Shown in pieces: positions 47,510 through 57,715 of a stretch of DNA of 64,000 nt. The notes below the pieces were generated by a model that did no database searches, was not told the DNA's origin, and saw only the letters and a list, made by a program, of their open reading frames with translations. The position numbers and the translations under genes were made by a program. Source of the DNA: Scalesia atractyloides (taxonomy: Eukaryota > Streptophyta > Magnoliopsida > Asterales > Asteraceae); the NCBI GenBank assembly GCA_947069175.1, contig CAMTDV010000022.1:36421476-36485475 (forward strand), read 5' to 3'. How positions within the stretch are numbered: position 1 is the first letter of the stretch; each line of letters begins with the position of its first letter.

Positions 47510-48719
47510 TGTAACGGCTCGCTTTTCGCAGCTTACCGTTTTTAGAAAAAATGTATCGTAATTCTATTTTCAGAAACTCATTGTTATTGTAATCTTATCT
47601 CAGTGGAATCGTTGTAATTCCGAGGCTTCGATTGTAATGCAATTAATCTTTTATGCATGCTTATACATTGGTTCATGCACCCGTTGTTACATGACACATG
47701 ACGCAAGTTTAAATCGTAAAAAATTATCATATATTCATATTTCATGAACGTTCCTTTCATGCGAAATACTTGGTTATTCAATCGCGAGATCTATAATTAT
47801 TTATCACCTCACTAAACAGTTCACACTTATTATACACTTCGTTTCATTGAACTCTTAAAAATGTGTTCTTTTTACTAGGAAAAAAGCTATATTATAATGT
47901 CCATATGCTTAATATATTAAGCCACCGTTAATATGCGTCACTTATATATCAAATGGAATCAAATAACCTAATTATAGAAATTATTTAAATAACCTAATGA
48001 TATCGATTATTTAACAAAAAAAGGGCAGCTTGCGGCCGCTAGCTGCTAGAGTATATTGTTTGACTTGTTTCAAACTTAAACACTCACTAATTGTCTTAAA
48101 TGCTCACCAACACTAAACCTAATCCCCTTCCCTATATAAACAACCCTTCCCCCATCCATTTCCCACTTTAACAAGCCCCCAAACACTTCAAAACACTCTC
48201 AAAGTCCCTAAAACTTCCAGAAAACACAACAGCAACATCTGAGTTTTTAATGAGTTCTAACTCACTTCTCCTACTATTTCTTCTTCTAAAACACTTGGAT
48301 AACCTCTAGGAAGGTTTTCACAAGTTTTTTGGGCAAACTAAGGTGAAACGTCACCATTTTTTAGGTCCAAAGTGTCACAATCTTTCTACTTGATTTTATC
48401 TTTTTATAACTTCATTAATTTCATGTTTTCTTCACATTTTCTTCCTCTACGATAGTTGTAATGCCTCTAGGGATATTACCATAGGTTTTCCATGGAAAAC
48501 CAAGGTGGAACAATACCATTTTTAAGGCTAAACTTTCTGTTTTGGGAGATGAACTTATAAATTTTATTTAAACATGCTTTCTCTGGACAAACTTGTGCTA
48601 CTTGTGCCTCTAATCAAGCCCATGGTTAGTGAGCTAGCTAGAGTTATTTCATACAAATTAGAAGGTGTAAAATACCTCTAAACTTTCTGTTTTGTAAAGG
48701 TTTTAACCAACAAGTGTTG
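47510..48719 (+). mobile_element. Solo LTR D, left part
   Basis: It starts TGTAACGGCTCGC. It contains a TATA box TATATAAA at 48,133-48,140 followed by a C-rich start region, as expected for the U3/R border of a Pol II LTR. It continues at 61,672-63,128. The total length without E is about 2.66 kb, and no internal region or second LTR exists, so it is a solo LTR. Element E entered at TGTTG (48,715-48,719). Confidence 0.8.
48133..48140 (+). promoter_or_regulatory. TATA box of LTR D
   Basis: TATATAAA in a CCCTTCCC context; the homologous inverted copy has its TATTTATAAG at about 1,141-1,150. Confidence 0.65.
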
Positions 48720-48906
48720 TGTAACATCCGTCAAAAACCGGATTTACCAAACCCGCTTCGTTTATTAACCGAACAACCAGTTAAAAATTTCGTTGCATAT
48801 TTAATGCTCAAATTAATTTTAAACGATACATAATTAATAAGTATATTAGAATATAAAATTTATAATTGAAAATCTATTAAAAATAATGAAATAAAAATAA
48901 AATACT

Positions 48907-48985
48907 GATGCCGGGTTTCGAACCCGGGTCAGCCGAATGTTTCACAAAGACTTAACTCACACTCGCCCAACCACTCCGTCACTTA
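48907..48985 (-). other. tRNA-like module 4 (Leu/Ser-like), E 5' LTR
   Basis: Minus strand: AAGTGACGGAGTGGTTGGGC, then about 30 bases later GACCCGGGTTCGAAACCCGG. This is the best-preserved class-II tRNA likeness in the window; T arm and B box are perfect. Confidence 0.88.
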
Positions 48986-49990
48986 TGTTTCTTGTTGATT
49001 TATTGATTCAATTAATACATATAATAAAAAATGAAGTCGAATTCGGTCACTCAGCTCACTCAAGTCACTCTCGCCGGAAATCCCGACGAATTCATCAAAC
49101 ATTGACGTTTTCTTTTGTCATAACGGATGCATTTACATCGTCGCCGGTTATAACTGAAAAACGTTAATGTCCCTCATTCAAATCACCAAACCATAACCGA
49201 AAGATTTTGGAATTCGAAACCGAAAATGTAAATCAATCTGAATTATACATCATTCATCAGTTGAGCACGACTTTATCAAAATTACACTCTTCATTTCGCT
49301 CAGAAAAGCCTCGCCGCAGTCGTCGGAATTCTCTGCAAATTTACCGGAAATTATCGCCGGAAAACCGAATTCAATCCATCCTTTCTGCTTACTCTAAAAT
49401 AAGATTTTTAGAGCTCATACCGACATCACCCACACTCACCTTAAACCCCTGAAGAATCTCTGTCGCAAGAAATTTCACTCGCCGGAATTCTCTGCAAGTC
49501 GCCGGAAAACAGGGATTTTTATCTACACGGTAAATACCTCGACTTTTTCTGTTTCATTCCATTATTAGACAAAGTCTAACATCACTCCATCACCCAGAAT
49601 CAACCCCAGACGACGTTGCCGGATTTTCTGTTTTCCCCGGAAAACTTCTGGAATTTCCAAAAACTCGCTGTTAACCGGTATGATCATTTAAACCTACTGA
49701 TAATCGTTACTCAGTAGTTCAATTTCACATCTAATCCATTCAAACTGTTAATTGATCCTAACAGCCGAAGTTCACAAAACAGAGCCGACGAATCCTTGCC
49801 GGAGTTCTGAAAAAGTCATCTGTTCGGTACATCCTCTCCCCAAACTTTCTCTGTCCATTGCATTTCAATCGTTGATAATGTCCGTTAATCAAATTAAACA
49901 AGAAATAGTTGGTTTAATCATTGTCTGTGTTTTGAACGAAGAAGACGAAGTCGTGTATGATATAAGATTAATTAAAATCGGTATTATAAA

Positions 49991-50066
49991 CGGGTTAGAC
50001 ACACAGTCCAGCGGTGGACTGTGTGCAAACAATACGCATACGTCCCGAGTTCGATCCTTGACACAC
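49991..50066 (+). other. tRNA-like module 3, E 5' LTR
   Basis: GGGTTAGACACACAGTCCAG, then CGGTGGACTGTGTG gives the hairpin; GTCCCGAGTTCGATCC is the B-box part with minor erosion. Confidence 0.78.
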
Positions 50067-50138
50067 ACACACTCGCTAACTGAACCGGATCCACACGCAG
50101 AATCATGTTAAGTATAATAAAAACCGGAATATTTACCA

Positions 50139-50220
50139 AGTTAGACACACAGTCCAGCGGTGGACTGTGTGCCAAACTAAACCACAGGTCCCGGGTTCGA
50201 GACCTGTGGAGAGCACCGAG
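50139..50220 (+). other. tRNA-like module 2, E 5' LTR
   Basis: Hairpin arms ACACAGTCCA and TGGACTGTGT around GCGG, then CAGGTCCCGGGTTCGAGACC and TGTGG, which folds into an extended T arm. Confidence 0.82.
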
Positions 50221-50306
50221 TCGATACCATTAAATCCTTTTTAAAATAAATGATTTTCGGATTAACTTAATTAGTGTATAAATATAATTAAAAACATAAA
50301 TATTTC

Positions 50307-50386
50307 GGGTTAGACACGTAGCTCAGTTGGTAGAGCTGCGTGCACGCGTACGGGAGGTCACGGGTTCGAGTCTCACCCAGCGCACA
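50307..50386 (+). other. tRNA-like module 1 (Lys-like body), E 5' LTR
   Basis: GACACGTAGCTCAGTTGGTA then GAGC (A box/D arm) and TCACGGGTTCGAGTCTC (B box). The body compares directly with plant tRNA-Lys except in the anticodon arm. Confidence 0.86.
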
Positions 50387-50401
50387 CATACAAATGACCG
50401 A

Positions 50402-50464
50402 ACGGTCAACGGTCAACAGTAATGGTCAACGGTCAACGGTCAACGGTCAAGTCAAAAAGTCAAC
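50402..50464. promoter_or_regulatory. GTCAA (W-box-like) cluster, E 5' LTR
   Basis: Seven to eight GTCAAC/GTCAAG words in 63 bp, the complement of the TTGAC clusters in C. Confidence 0.6.
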
Positions 50465-50893
50465 ATTTTTTTATTATTTTATTTATTTATTTAAATTAAA
50501 AATCAATTAAAAATAATTAAAAATAACATTTTTAAAGTTAGAAAATAGCCTTAAACTCACAAAAATATATCCAAAAATCCTATTAAAATTGTTAAAAAAA
50601 TCCATTTATTTACCTTACTTTTTCGTTATTAATTAGGTTAGTTATTCCTCGTCGATCAATCCTCTAACTCGTGTGCATTCAACATCATTCACCGAACGCA
50701 CCCAAGGTGAGTGAATCTCTACAAATTCCCCGTTTTAATCATGTTTTTGGGGTGTATCATGTGTCTTATTATTTATTATATTTAAACTATTGTGCATCTA
50801 TCATATCCATGAACAAATGTGTATTCAACATGTATCAACTGTTTGTGTGGTTATTGTTTAGATTAAATTTATCATTTTCAGTACATACATTTT

Positions 50894-51420
50894 CATAGGC
50901 CGCCGCTCCCCATTACATTATGAGCGTTGAGCTGTTCCCCATTACATTATGAGCGTGAACCAGGCGTTGACAACATCGATCGGCTCCGTTTGATTGAGCC
51001 TTGATCGCACATACATTATCATAGGCCGCCGCTCCCCATTACATTATGAGCGTTGAGCTGTTCCCCATTACATTATGAGCGTGAACCAGGCGTTGCCAAC
51101 ATACGATCGGCTCCGTTTGATTGAGCCTTGATCGCACAGACATTTATCATAGGCCGTCCGTTCCCCATTACATTATGAGCGTGAACGTGACGTTGCCAAC
51201 ATTAACAGTTTCATTCATGTTATATATTCATGCAAGTTGGGTTGTTATGGTATTGTATGGTATGTTATTGTATGTTATTGTTTGTTGTTGTTTGATATTG
51301 TATGCTATTGGTTTGTTATTTATGCTATTTGTATATTATTGTATGTTATTGTTTGTTGTTGTTTGATATTGTATGCTATTGGTTTGTTATTGTATGCTAT
51401 TTGTTTGTTATTGCATGTTT
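50894..51420. repeat. Tandem block and TGTTATTG minisatellite in the E 5' LTR
   Basis: A roughly 126-bp unit starting CATAGGCCGCCGCTCCCC occurs at about 50,894 and 51,019 with a partial third at 51,148; each contains CCCCATTACATTATGAGCG once or twice. From 51,237 a 10-12 bp TGTTATTGTATG-like unit repeats about 15 times. Both arrays have counterparts with other copy numbers at 60,786-61,315 and in C. Confidence 0.8.
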
Positions 51421-51778
51421 ATTTACGTTTGTTCATATATGAATATTGCACAATTTTTCCATATTAAACACAATAAGAAATAAATAATAAATTTTTTTCT
51501 AACAAGGTTCACTCGCCAACTTTTGTTGATCCAAAAACCATTTTTACACATGATACAGGTGAACAGGATGAAGCAAGGAAAACATAGGAAATTGCCTTAG
51601 AAGAAAAATAATGAAGTTTAGAAGGATGAATAGAACATGTTGTATTTGTTTGATTTGATTGTAGGATTCCTTGTAAATTGTAATAATAAATATGAAACAT
51701 TATAATAAATGTCATGAGCTTTGATGAAAACCCAATCATGCCCCGATCACCTTTTCCGCTGCGGGTCGGGGTGTGACA

Positions 51779-52613
51779 TGTTGGAACCAGAACTTTTGAC
51801 TATAGGGATATAGGATAGGTTATTAGACCCTTAGAGCCTATACTATAGTTGATTAGATTTTAATTGTTTTTGTGGTTACATGCAAACTCATGATGTTTAT
51901 TTCTTTCATATTTATTACATACACAAATGCATGCAAACACTTCCAATATTACATTTTGTGATACATAGTGAATTATATTAACAGTCAAACATACATACTT
52001 ACATACATATTCATCATACATATTTCAATGTTCATATATTCAAATCATCCTCATACTTCGTTATTCAAGATTTTGTCGCATTTTTCATTTTTCAAATCTC
52101 ATCAAAGTGAGTTCTGCGACGGGCATGTAGTAACTGTAAGGGTACAAGTACGTAGTCGGAACATCCTGTCTAGGTTGGCATTCGTATAAATCCAATATAA
52201 CGGACCAGTTTGCCTACCTGGGGACTAACGATGAGAGTACGAAGGACCTATTGGCCAAAGCATGCCACACCAAACGTCGTTCGAACTAACCCCACTTTGA
52301 GGTGTCACCGTGTCCACACCTGGATACATTCCGAATATCATACGTTACATACTTATTTCTCGATTTTCTCCGGGTTTTAGTGTACGTAACCAGGCTAACA
52401 CATGCGAACCATATGAAAAACCCGGTAATCATGGGGGCCCACATGATTACGAAGGTGAAGTATGGCGGCATGCAAGGCCCAATTACGACCAAAGCCCAAG
52501 ACATCCTATAGATGTAGTAGATTTATTATGCTATGTTTATTTTATGAATGTTCATTCCTAAATACGACACATGATCCCCAAAACATCCAACTCATACTCT
52601 TGATTCCTTGTAG
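51779..52613 (+). other. Element E leader with altered primer-binding site
   Basis: At the PBS position the sequence is TGTTGGAACCAGAAC instead of the family TTGGTATCAGAGCC; the leader then resumes TGACTATAGGGATATAGGAT as in C and F. The first 11 bases are the same as the first 11 after the 3' LTR (61,672-61,682). The rest is non-coding. Confidence 0.8.
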
Positions 52614-53728
52614 ATGTCTTCTAATTCCGCTCGTAGGAAGATGAGAGCAGGAAAAGCTCGCGAGCGTATGGCTGCCCAAATCGCTCAACAAATGGCTGCC
52701 GTAATACCCAACATTGTAGTTCAAGTTCAACAAGCCCTTACCGCTAATCCCGTCAATCAAGAAGATTAAAACATTGTCAATCCTCACCCAATTACCACTA
52801 AATGCACCTTCAAGCATTTCAAATCCTGCGACCCTCCAAAATACGAAGGGACTGAAGGTGTCACCGCTCTCCTCTATTGGTTTGAAGAAATGGAAAACAC
52901 TTTTCTAAATTGCGATTGCCCCGATGATCGCAAAGTGCATATGCTACTGGTCGTTTACTTGGAATAGCACTTACATGGTGGAATACAGAGAAGGCCAAAC
53001 GAGGTGTTGAAGATGCTATGACTTTGACTTGGGAAGAGTTGAAGGAAATCATGACAAGACGGTTTTGCCCAAGAAGCGAAATCAAGAAATTGGAGGATGA
53101 GTTCTATTCTTTGAAACAAAAGGAAGGCGACCACACCACATACAACAAGAGATTCCTCGAGTTAAATCAAATGGTCCCCAACTTGTTCACTCCTCTTTAC
53201 CATTTGATCGAGCACTACATTGAGGTCTTCCTTTCAAAAATTCAAGACCCTGTAATAAGTACCACACCCTGCAACTTTGGAAGCAGCTATAGAGTTAGCT
53301 ACAGAACTCACCGAGAACCGCATAAGAAATAAGGATTTCAAGGAGGAGAAGAAGAAGGATAAAGCATCAACTGAAACCTCAAATTCCACCCAAACCGAAT
53401 CCCCTTCTCAACCCATTTCTAAGAGAAAACGAGATGGGCAACTTTTCGCTGTCACCCAACACAATCAACCAACGTCCCAAGCCATACCCCCCAAGCTATC
53501 CCAATCACCCAAGTAGCACCCAACTCAACTTACCCAAATAAGAAACCTTACTTTGGACCTCACCCTCAATGCAATACCTGTTCTTATCACCATCCATTTA
53601 CCTTACCTTGTCGACTATGTGCGAATTGTGGACGCTATGGTCATTCGAGCAAGGTTTGCCGCACCTCTCAAAACCAAACCTTACCCCCTACTCAAAACAT
53701 GATCCAAACATATCAACAACCTCAATAC
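52614..53728 (+). pseudogene. Element E gag, truncated by F
   Basis: It starts MSSNSARRKMRAGKARERMA (52,614). The core includes TLTWEELKEIMTRRFCPRSE and QKEGDHTTYNKRFLELNQM (53,018-53,180). The first zinc knuckle CANCGRYGHSSKVC is at 53,618-53,659 with correct spacing. The reading stops at QTYQQPQY, where F is inserted, before the second knuckle. A stop near 52,767 and frameshifts near 52,935 and 53,235 disable it. No pol of E remains anywhere in the window. Confidence 0.88.
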
Positions 53729-54652
53729 TGTCACACCCCGACCCGCAGCGGAAAAGGTGATCGGGGCATGATTGGGTTATCATCAAAGCTCATGAATTTA
53801 TTATAACGTTTCATATTCATTATTACAATTTAATGGGAAATATACAATCATAATTACATCATGTCCTAAACATCATTCTAGACTTCATTGTTTTCTTCTA
53901 AGTCATTTCCTATGTTTTCCTTGCCTTATCCTGTTCACCTGTATCATGTGTAAAAATGGTTTTTGGATCAACAAAAAGTTGGCGAGTGAATCCTATGAAA
54001 AACATTTGAACAAGTTTATTTAATTGGTTATAAAATAAAGTGCACAACCACATATGAGTAAATATAGATGTAAAATTATTCACAAAACACTTAATCATTA
54101 GCTAATGCACACACATACAATAATGGATTGTTTTGAGGCACGCGTTGCTCAACTCGTCTCCCACGAGGAACTGATGGGCCTAATGAATGATTTGCATATA
54201 ACTTGACAATATGAAATACATAACTACAAACAATATATACATTCTAAGTTTAGATCACAATATGGTATGGCACAAGTTTAAATAAACGAGTTAATTTTTG
54301 TGACACATGACACACCCCAAAACGTGTAATTAAAAAGGGGAGTTGTAAGATTCACTCACATTGGTTGCGTTCGGTTGATGATGTTGAATGCACACGAAGT
54401 TTGATTTAACCACGAGTGAAACTAACCTAGATAATAACATAATGGTTTGGTAAATAAGTGGATTTTATTAAATCAATTTTTGTAGGATTATTGGATATAT
54501 TTTTGTGAGTTTAAGGCTATTTTCTAACCTTAAAAATGTTATTTTTAAGTATTTTTAATTGATTTTTAAATAAAATAAATAAATAAAAATAATAAAAAAT
54601 GTTGACTTTTTTTGACCGTTGACTTGTTGACCGGTTTTATTGTGTAATTGTG

Positions 54653-54729
54653 TGCGCCGGGTGAGGCTCGAACCCGAGACCTCCCGTTCGCGTGCACGCA
54701 GCTCTACCAACTGAGCTACGTGTCTAACC
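54653..54729 (-). other. tRNA-like module 1 (Lys-like body), F LTR
   Basis: Minus strand: TAGCTCAGTTGGTAGAGC and CTCGGGTTCGAGCCTC; the T-arm is closer to a true tRNA than in C. A short TTGAC cluster lies just beside it at 54,601-54,634. Confidence 0.86.
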
Positions 54730-54819
54730 TGAAATATTCCTGTTTTTAGTTATATTTATATACTAATTGAATTAATCCGAAAATCATTTATTTCAAAAAC
54801 GATTTTAAATGTCTCGCTC

Positions 54820-54901
54820 GGTGCTCTCCACAGGTCTCGAACCCGGGACCTGTGGTTTAGGTTAACACACAGTCCACCGCTGGACTGTGTGTATAACTTG
54901 G
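54820..54901 (-). other. tRNA-like module 2, F LTR
   Basis: Hairpin ACACAGTCCA/GCGG/TGGACTGTGT, then CCCGGGTTCGAGACC on the minus strand. Confidence 0.82.
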
Positions 54902-54988
54902 TAAATACTCTGATTTTTATTATACTTATATACAAACAAAATTATTTCATTTCTACCTTATATAAAAAGTTTGATAATTGCCCGAACC

Positions 54989-55070
54989 GGTGCGGTAGTC
55001 CGGACTCGAACTCGTGACGTGTGATTTAAACGTTCACACAGTCCAACACTGGACTGTGTGTCTATCTTGA
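54989..55070 (-). other. tRNA-like module 3a, F LTR
   Basis: Minus strand: arms CACAGTCCA and TGGACTGTG (loop GTGT), then CACGAGTTCGAGTCC. Together with the next module it suggests a duplication of module 3 relative to C. Confidence 0.75.
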
Positions 55071-55149
55071 TTATTATTCCGGTTTTTATTAAACTTAACA
55101 TCTATTTGCAATGAATCCGGTTCAGTTTAAAAAGGAACATTTTTATTAA

Positions 55150-55237
55150 GGCGAGTGTGCGTGGGACAAGAGTCGAACTCGGGACGTATGCGTGTTTATT
55201 TGCACACAGTCCACCGCTGGACTGTGTGTCTAACCCG
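55150..55237 (-). other. tRNA-like module 3b, F LTR
   Basis: Minus strand: hairpin with loop GCGG, then CCCGAGTTCGACTC. Corresponds best to module 3 of E. Confidence 0.75.
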
Positions 55238-55947
55238 AGATATATCTTGATTTAAATTAAACTTATATGCAACTGAAAACTTCATCTTCTTCGTTGGACT
55301 CAACCAGAAACGGTGTCCGACTGTTTTGACAGAAATAATCAGTTCTTTGGTGTGTTGTGATTAATTACATGCGAGATTAATAAAAAGAATGAGAGATTAA
55401 GCGTAAGATATACCGAACAGGACTCCTCTGTTTCGCCGGCGAAACTCCGATGTCAGCAGGTTATTCCGGCGACGTGTGTCCTGCGGCAGAGGGTCTTCAG
55501 GGAGCTTGATATGAGTGTGGGTGGCTTCGGTATGAGCTCTGGGTGTTCAGTTTTTAGAGTAAGGCACAGAGGTGAAGGGCTCGGTTTTCCGGCGAGTTGC
55601 AGAAGTTCTCCGGCGAGTGAAATTGCGTCGGGAAAGAGTGTGATTGTGAGCGAAAAGCTAACAGAGGTTAGAGGGTGTATTTATAGGGCAGAACATTGAC
55701 GAATTTGGTCCGTTTTCCGTCTTGATTCGTCGGTTAAAAATTTTCCGGCGGTTATAACTTGTGTCGCGGACTGGACATCAGTTATAACCGTTGTTGAGGT
55801 TAATGTTTACGTTAAGTCATAGATAACCGACGACGTTTGACGAAATCGTCGGATTCTCCGGCGTCAACGGATTTGGGCGTGTCAGTTGACTGGGTTTGAT
55901 TTCTGTTTCATTATTTGAATTAATTGTCTGGATATATTACTAAAGAA

Positions 55948-56037
55948 CACAAGTGGCGTAGTGGTTTGATGGATGAGAGTTAAATCGTTGTTTGACCAGT
56001 TTGACCCGGCTGACCCGGGTTCGAAACCCGGCAGCCT
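55948..56037 (+). other. tRNA-like module 4 (Leu/Ser-like), F LTR
   Basis: CAAGTGGCGTAGTGGTTTG and, after a longer spacer, GACCCGGGTTCGAAACCCGG followed by a T-rich tail. Confidence 0.82.
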
Positions 56038-56519
56038 TGTTTTATTTTTAAACCACTATTTTTAATACTTTTTCAAATATAAATTATATATTCCAATATA
56101 CTTATTAATTATGTATCGTTTAAAATTAATTTGGGCATTAAATACGCAACGAAATTTTTAACTGATTGTTCGGTTAATAAACGGAGCGGGTTTGGTAAAT
56201 CCGGTTTTTTGACGGATGTTACAGTATCCCCTGCTTTTTAGAAATTTCGTCCCGAAATTTAAGTGGTGATATATTTGTCTAAAAATGATGGTGTTTAGTT
56301 TGACAGTTACATACTTAGAAAAAGAGTAAGAGTTTAAATTTTTGTTTGAGGCGGTAACGTTCCTTGTAAGGGTTAAGTACCCTGCTACAGGAATCGCTTT
56401 TTGTTGCCTACGGTAAAAATATTGATAAGCGGAGTTGATTCACTAAGTATGATTTCATGCGTAAGAGTTTTGATATGTTTGGAAAGATAGGGTTATATCC
56501 TAAAACAAAATTTCTAATA

Positions 56520-57640
56520 CTACAACCTACATGGAACTTCTCATAACCGCCTGACAATGCCTCTGATCCTTTGGCAAGAATACTTATATATAGGAAGTAC
56601 CAGCGGCGTATCCACCATATTCTTGTCAAATTTTCATTGGTTTTATCAGTAAGTTATGATTGGTTCTATGATGTGACTCTAGAACATAAATAAACACCAC
56701 AACCAATGTACCAAGAAATTACTACTCCTACATGGAACTTCTCATAACCACCTGACAATGCCTCTGATCCTTTAGCAAGAATACTTATATATAGGAAGTA
56801 CCAGCGGCGTATCCACCATATTCTTGTCAAATTTTCATTGGTTTTATCAGTAAGTTATGATTGGTTCTATGATATAACTCTAGAACATAAATAAACACAA
56901 CAACCAATATCTGAGTCAAAATTCTGATAGCATACATGTTTGAATGGTGACAGTTCCTCTTTCGTTTGTTATGATGAAGAGGTTAGTTTATGTTGAAATA
57001 GAACACAATCCAATTTCTTTAAATGACGAGATGATATGAATGTTAAATCAGTGAATGTAACACAAATTTCAACCAAGACAATACTAAATCCTACATGGAA
57101 CTTCTCATAACCGCCTGATAATGTCTCTGATCCTTTGGCAAGAATACTTATATATAGGAAGTACCAGCGGCGTATCCACCATATTCTCATCAAATTTTCA
57201 TTGGTTTTATCCGCAAGTTATGATTAGTCCTATGTGACTCTAAAACATAAACAAACACAACAACCAAAGCTTGAGTCTAAATTCTGATAGTATACATGTT
57301 TGAATGATGACCGTACCTCTCTCGTTTGTTATGATGGAGAGGTTAGTCTATGTAGAAAATGGAACACAATCCAATTTCTTTAAATAATGAGATGATATGA
57401 ATGCTAAATCAGGGAGTATAACACAAACTTCAGCCAAAACAATACTAAATCTACATGGAACTTCTCATAACCGCCTGATAATGCCTCTGATCCTTTGACA
57501 AGAATACTTATATATAGGAAGTACCAGCGGCGTATCCACCATATTCTTGTCAAATTTTCATTGGCTTTATCCGTAAGTTATGATTAGTTCTATGTGATTT
57601 TAAAACATAAACAAACTGAAATAGTAATACGCATTAAGAT
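56520..57640. repeat. Four-copy tandem repeat in the F 3' region
   Basis: The block starting CATGGAACTTCTCATAACC recurs at 56,530, 56,731, 57,094 and 57,454, i.e. at spacings of about 201, 363 and 360 bp. The conserved part is about 180 bp and includes TATATATAGGAAGTACCAGC and GGCGTATCCACCATATTC; the longer units add AATTCTGATAGCATACATG and a pyrimidine-rich stretch. It lies between gag and the LTR, where an autonomous relative has pol. Confidence 0.88.
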
Positions 57641-57715
57641 CCTTGGATAAGATTCCCATTTATAACTGGGATACGGGAAAAATTGAGATAACATAAAGAA
57701 AAACATAAAAAAAAA

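Larger units (their letters stand above)
48720..51778 (+). mobile_element. Element E (Ty3/gypsy), 5' LTR, 3,059 bp
   Basis: It starts TGTAACATCCG and ends GGTCGGGGTGTGACA, the reverse-oriented equivalent of the C LTR. Order on the + strand: inverted Leu/Ser-like module (48,907), a roughly 1-kb CCGG-rich unique part, modules 3, 2 and 1 (49,991, 50,139, 50,307), a GTCAA cluster (50,402-50,464), a block repeated two to three times (50,894-51,200) and a TGTTATTGTATG minisatellite (51,237-51,420). Confidence 0.93.
53729..56223 (-). mobile_element. Element F, left (3') LTR, 2,495 bp
   Basis: It starts TGTCACACCCCGACCCGCAG and ends GGATGTTACA, followed by a purine tract (minus strand AAAAGCAGGGGATAC, 56,224-56,238). 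It contains five tRNA-like modules, one more than C. It is inserted after AATAC (53,724-53,728); the matching right flank is lost. Confidence 0.92.

Noticed and set aside
56408..57193. Small minus-strand ORFs repeated in element F
   Set aside because: Present only because the tandem unit is repeated; downstream sequence and stops differ among units. Mentioned as a finding only for a codon test.
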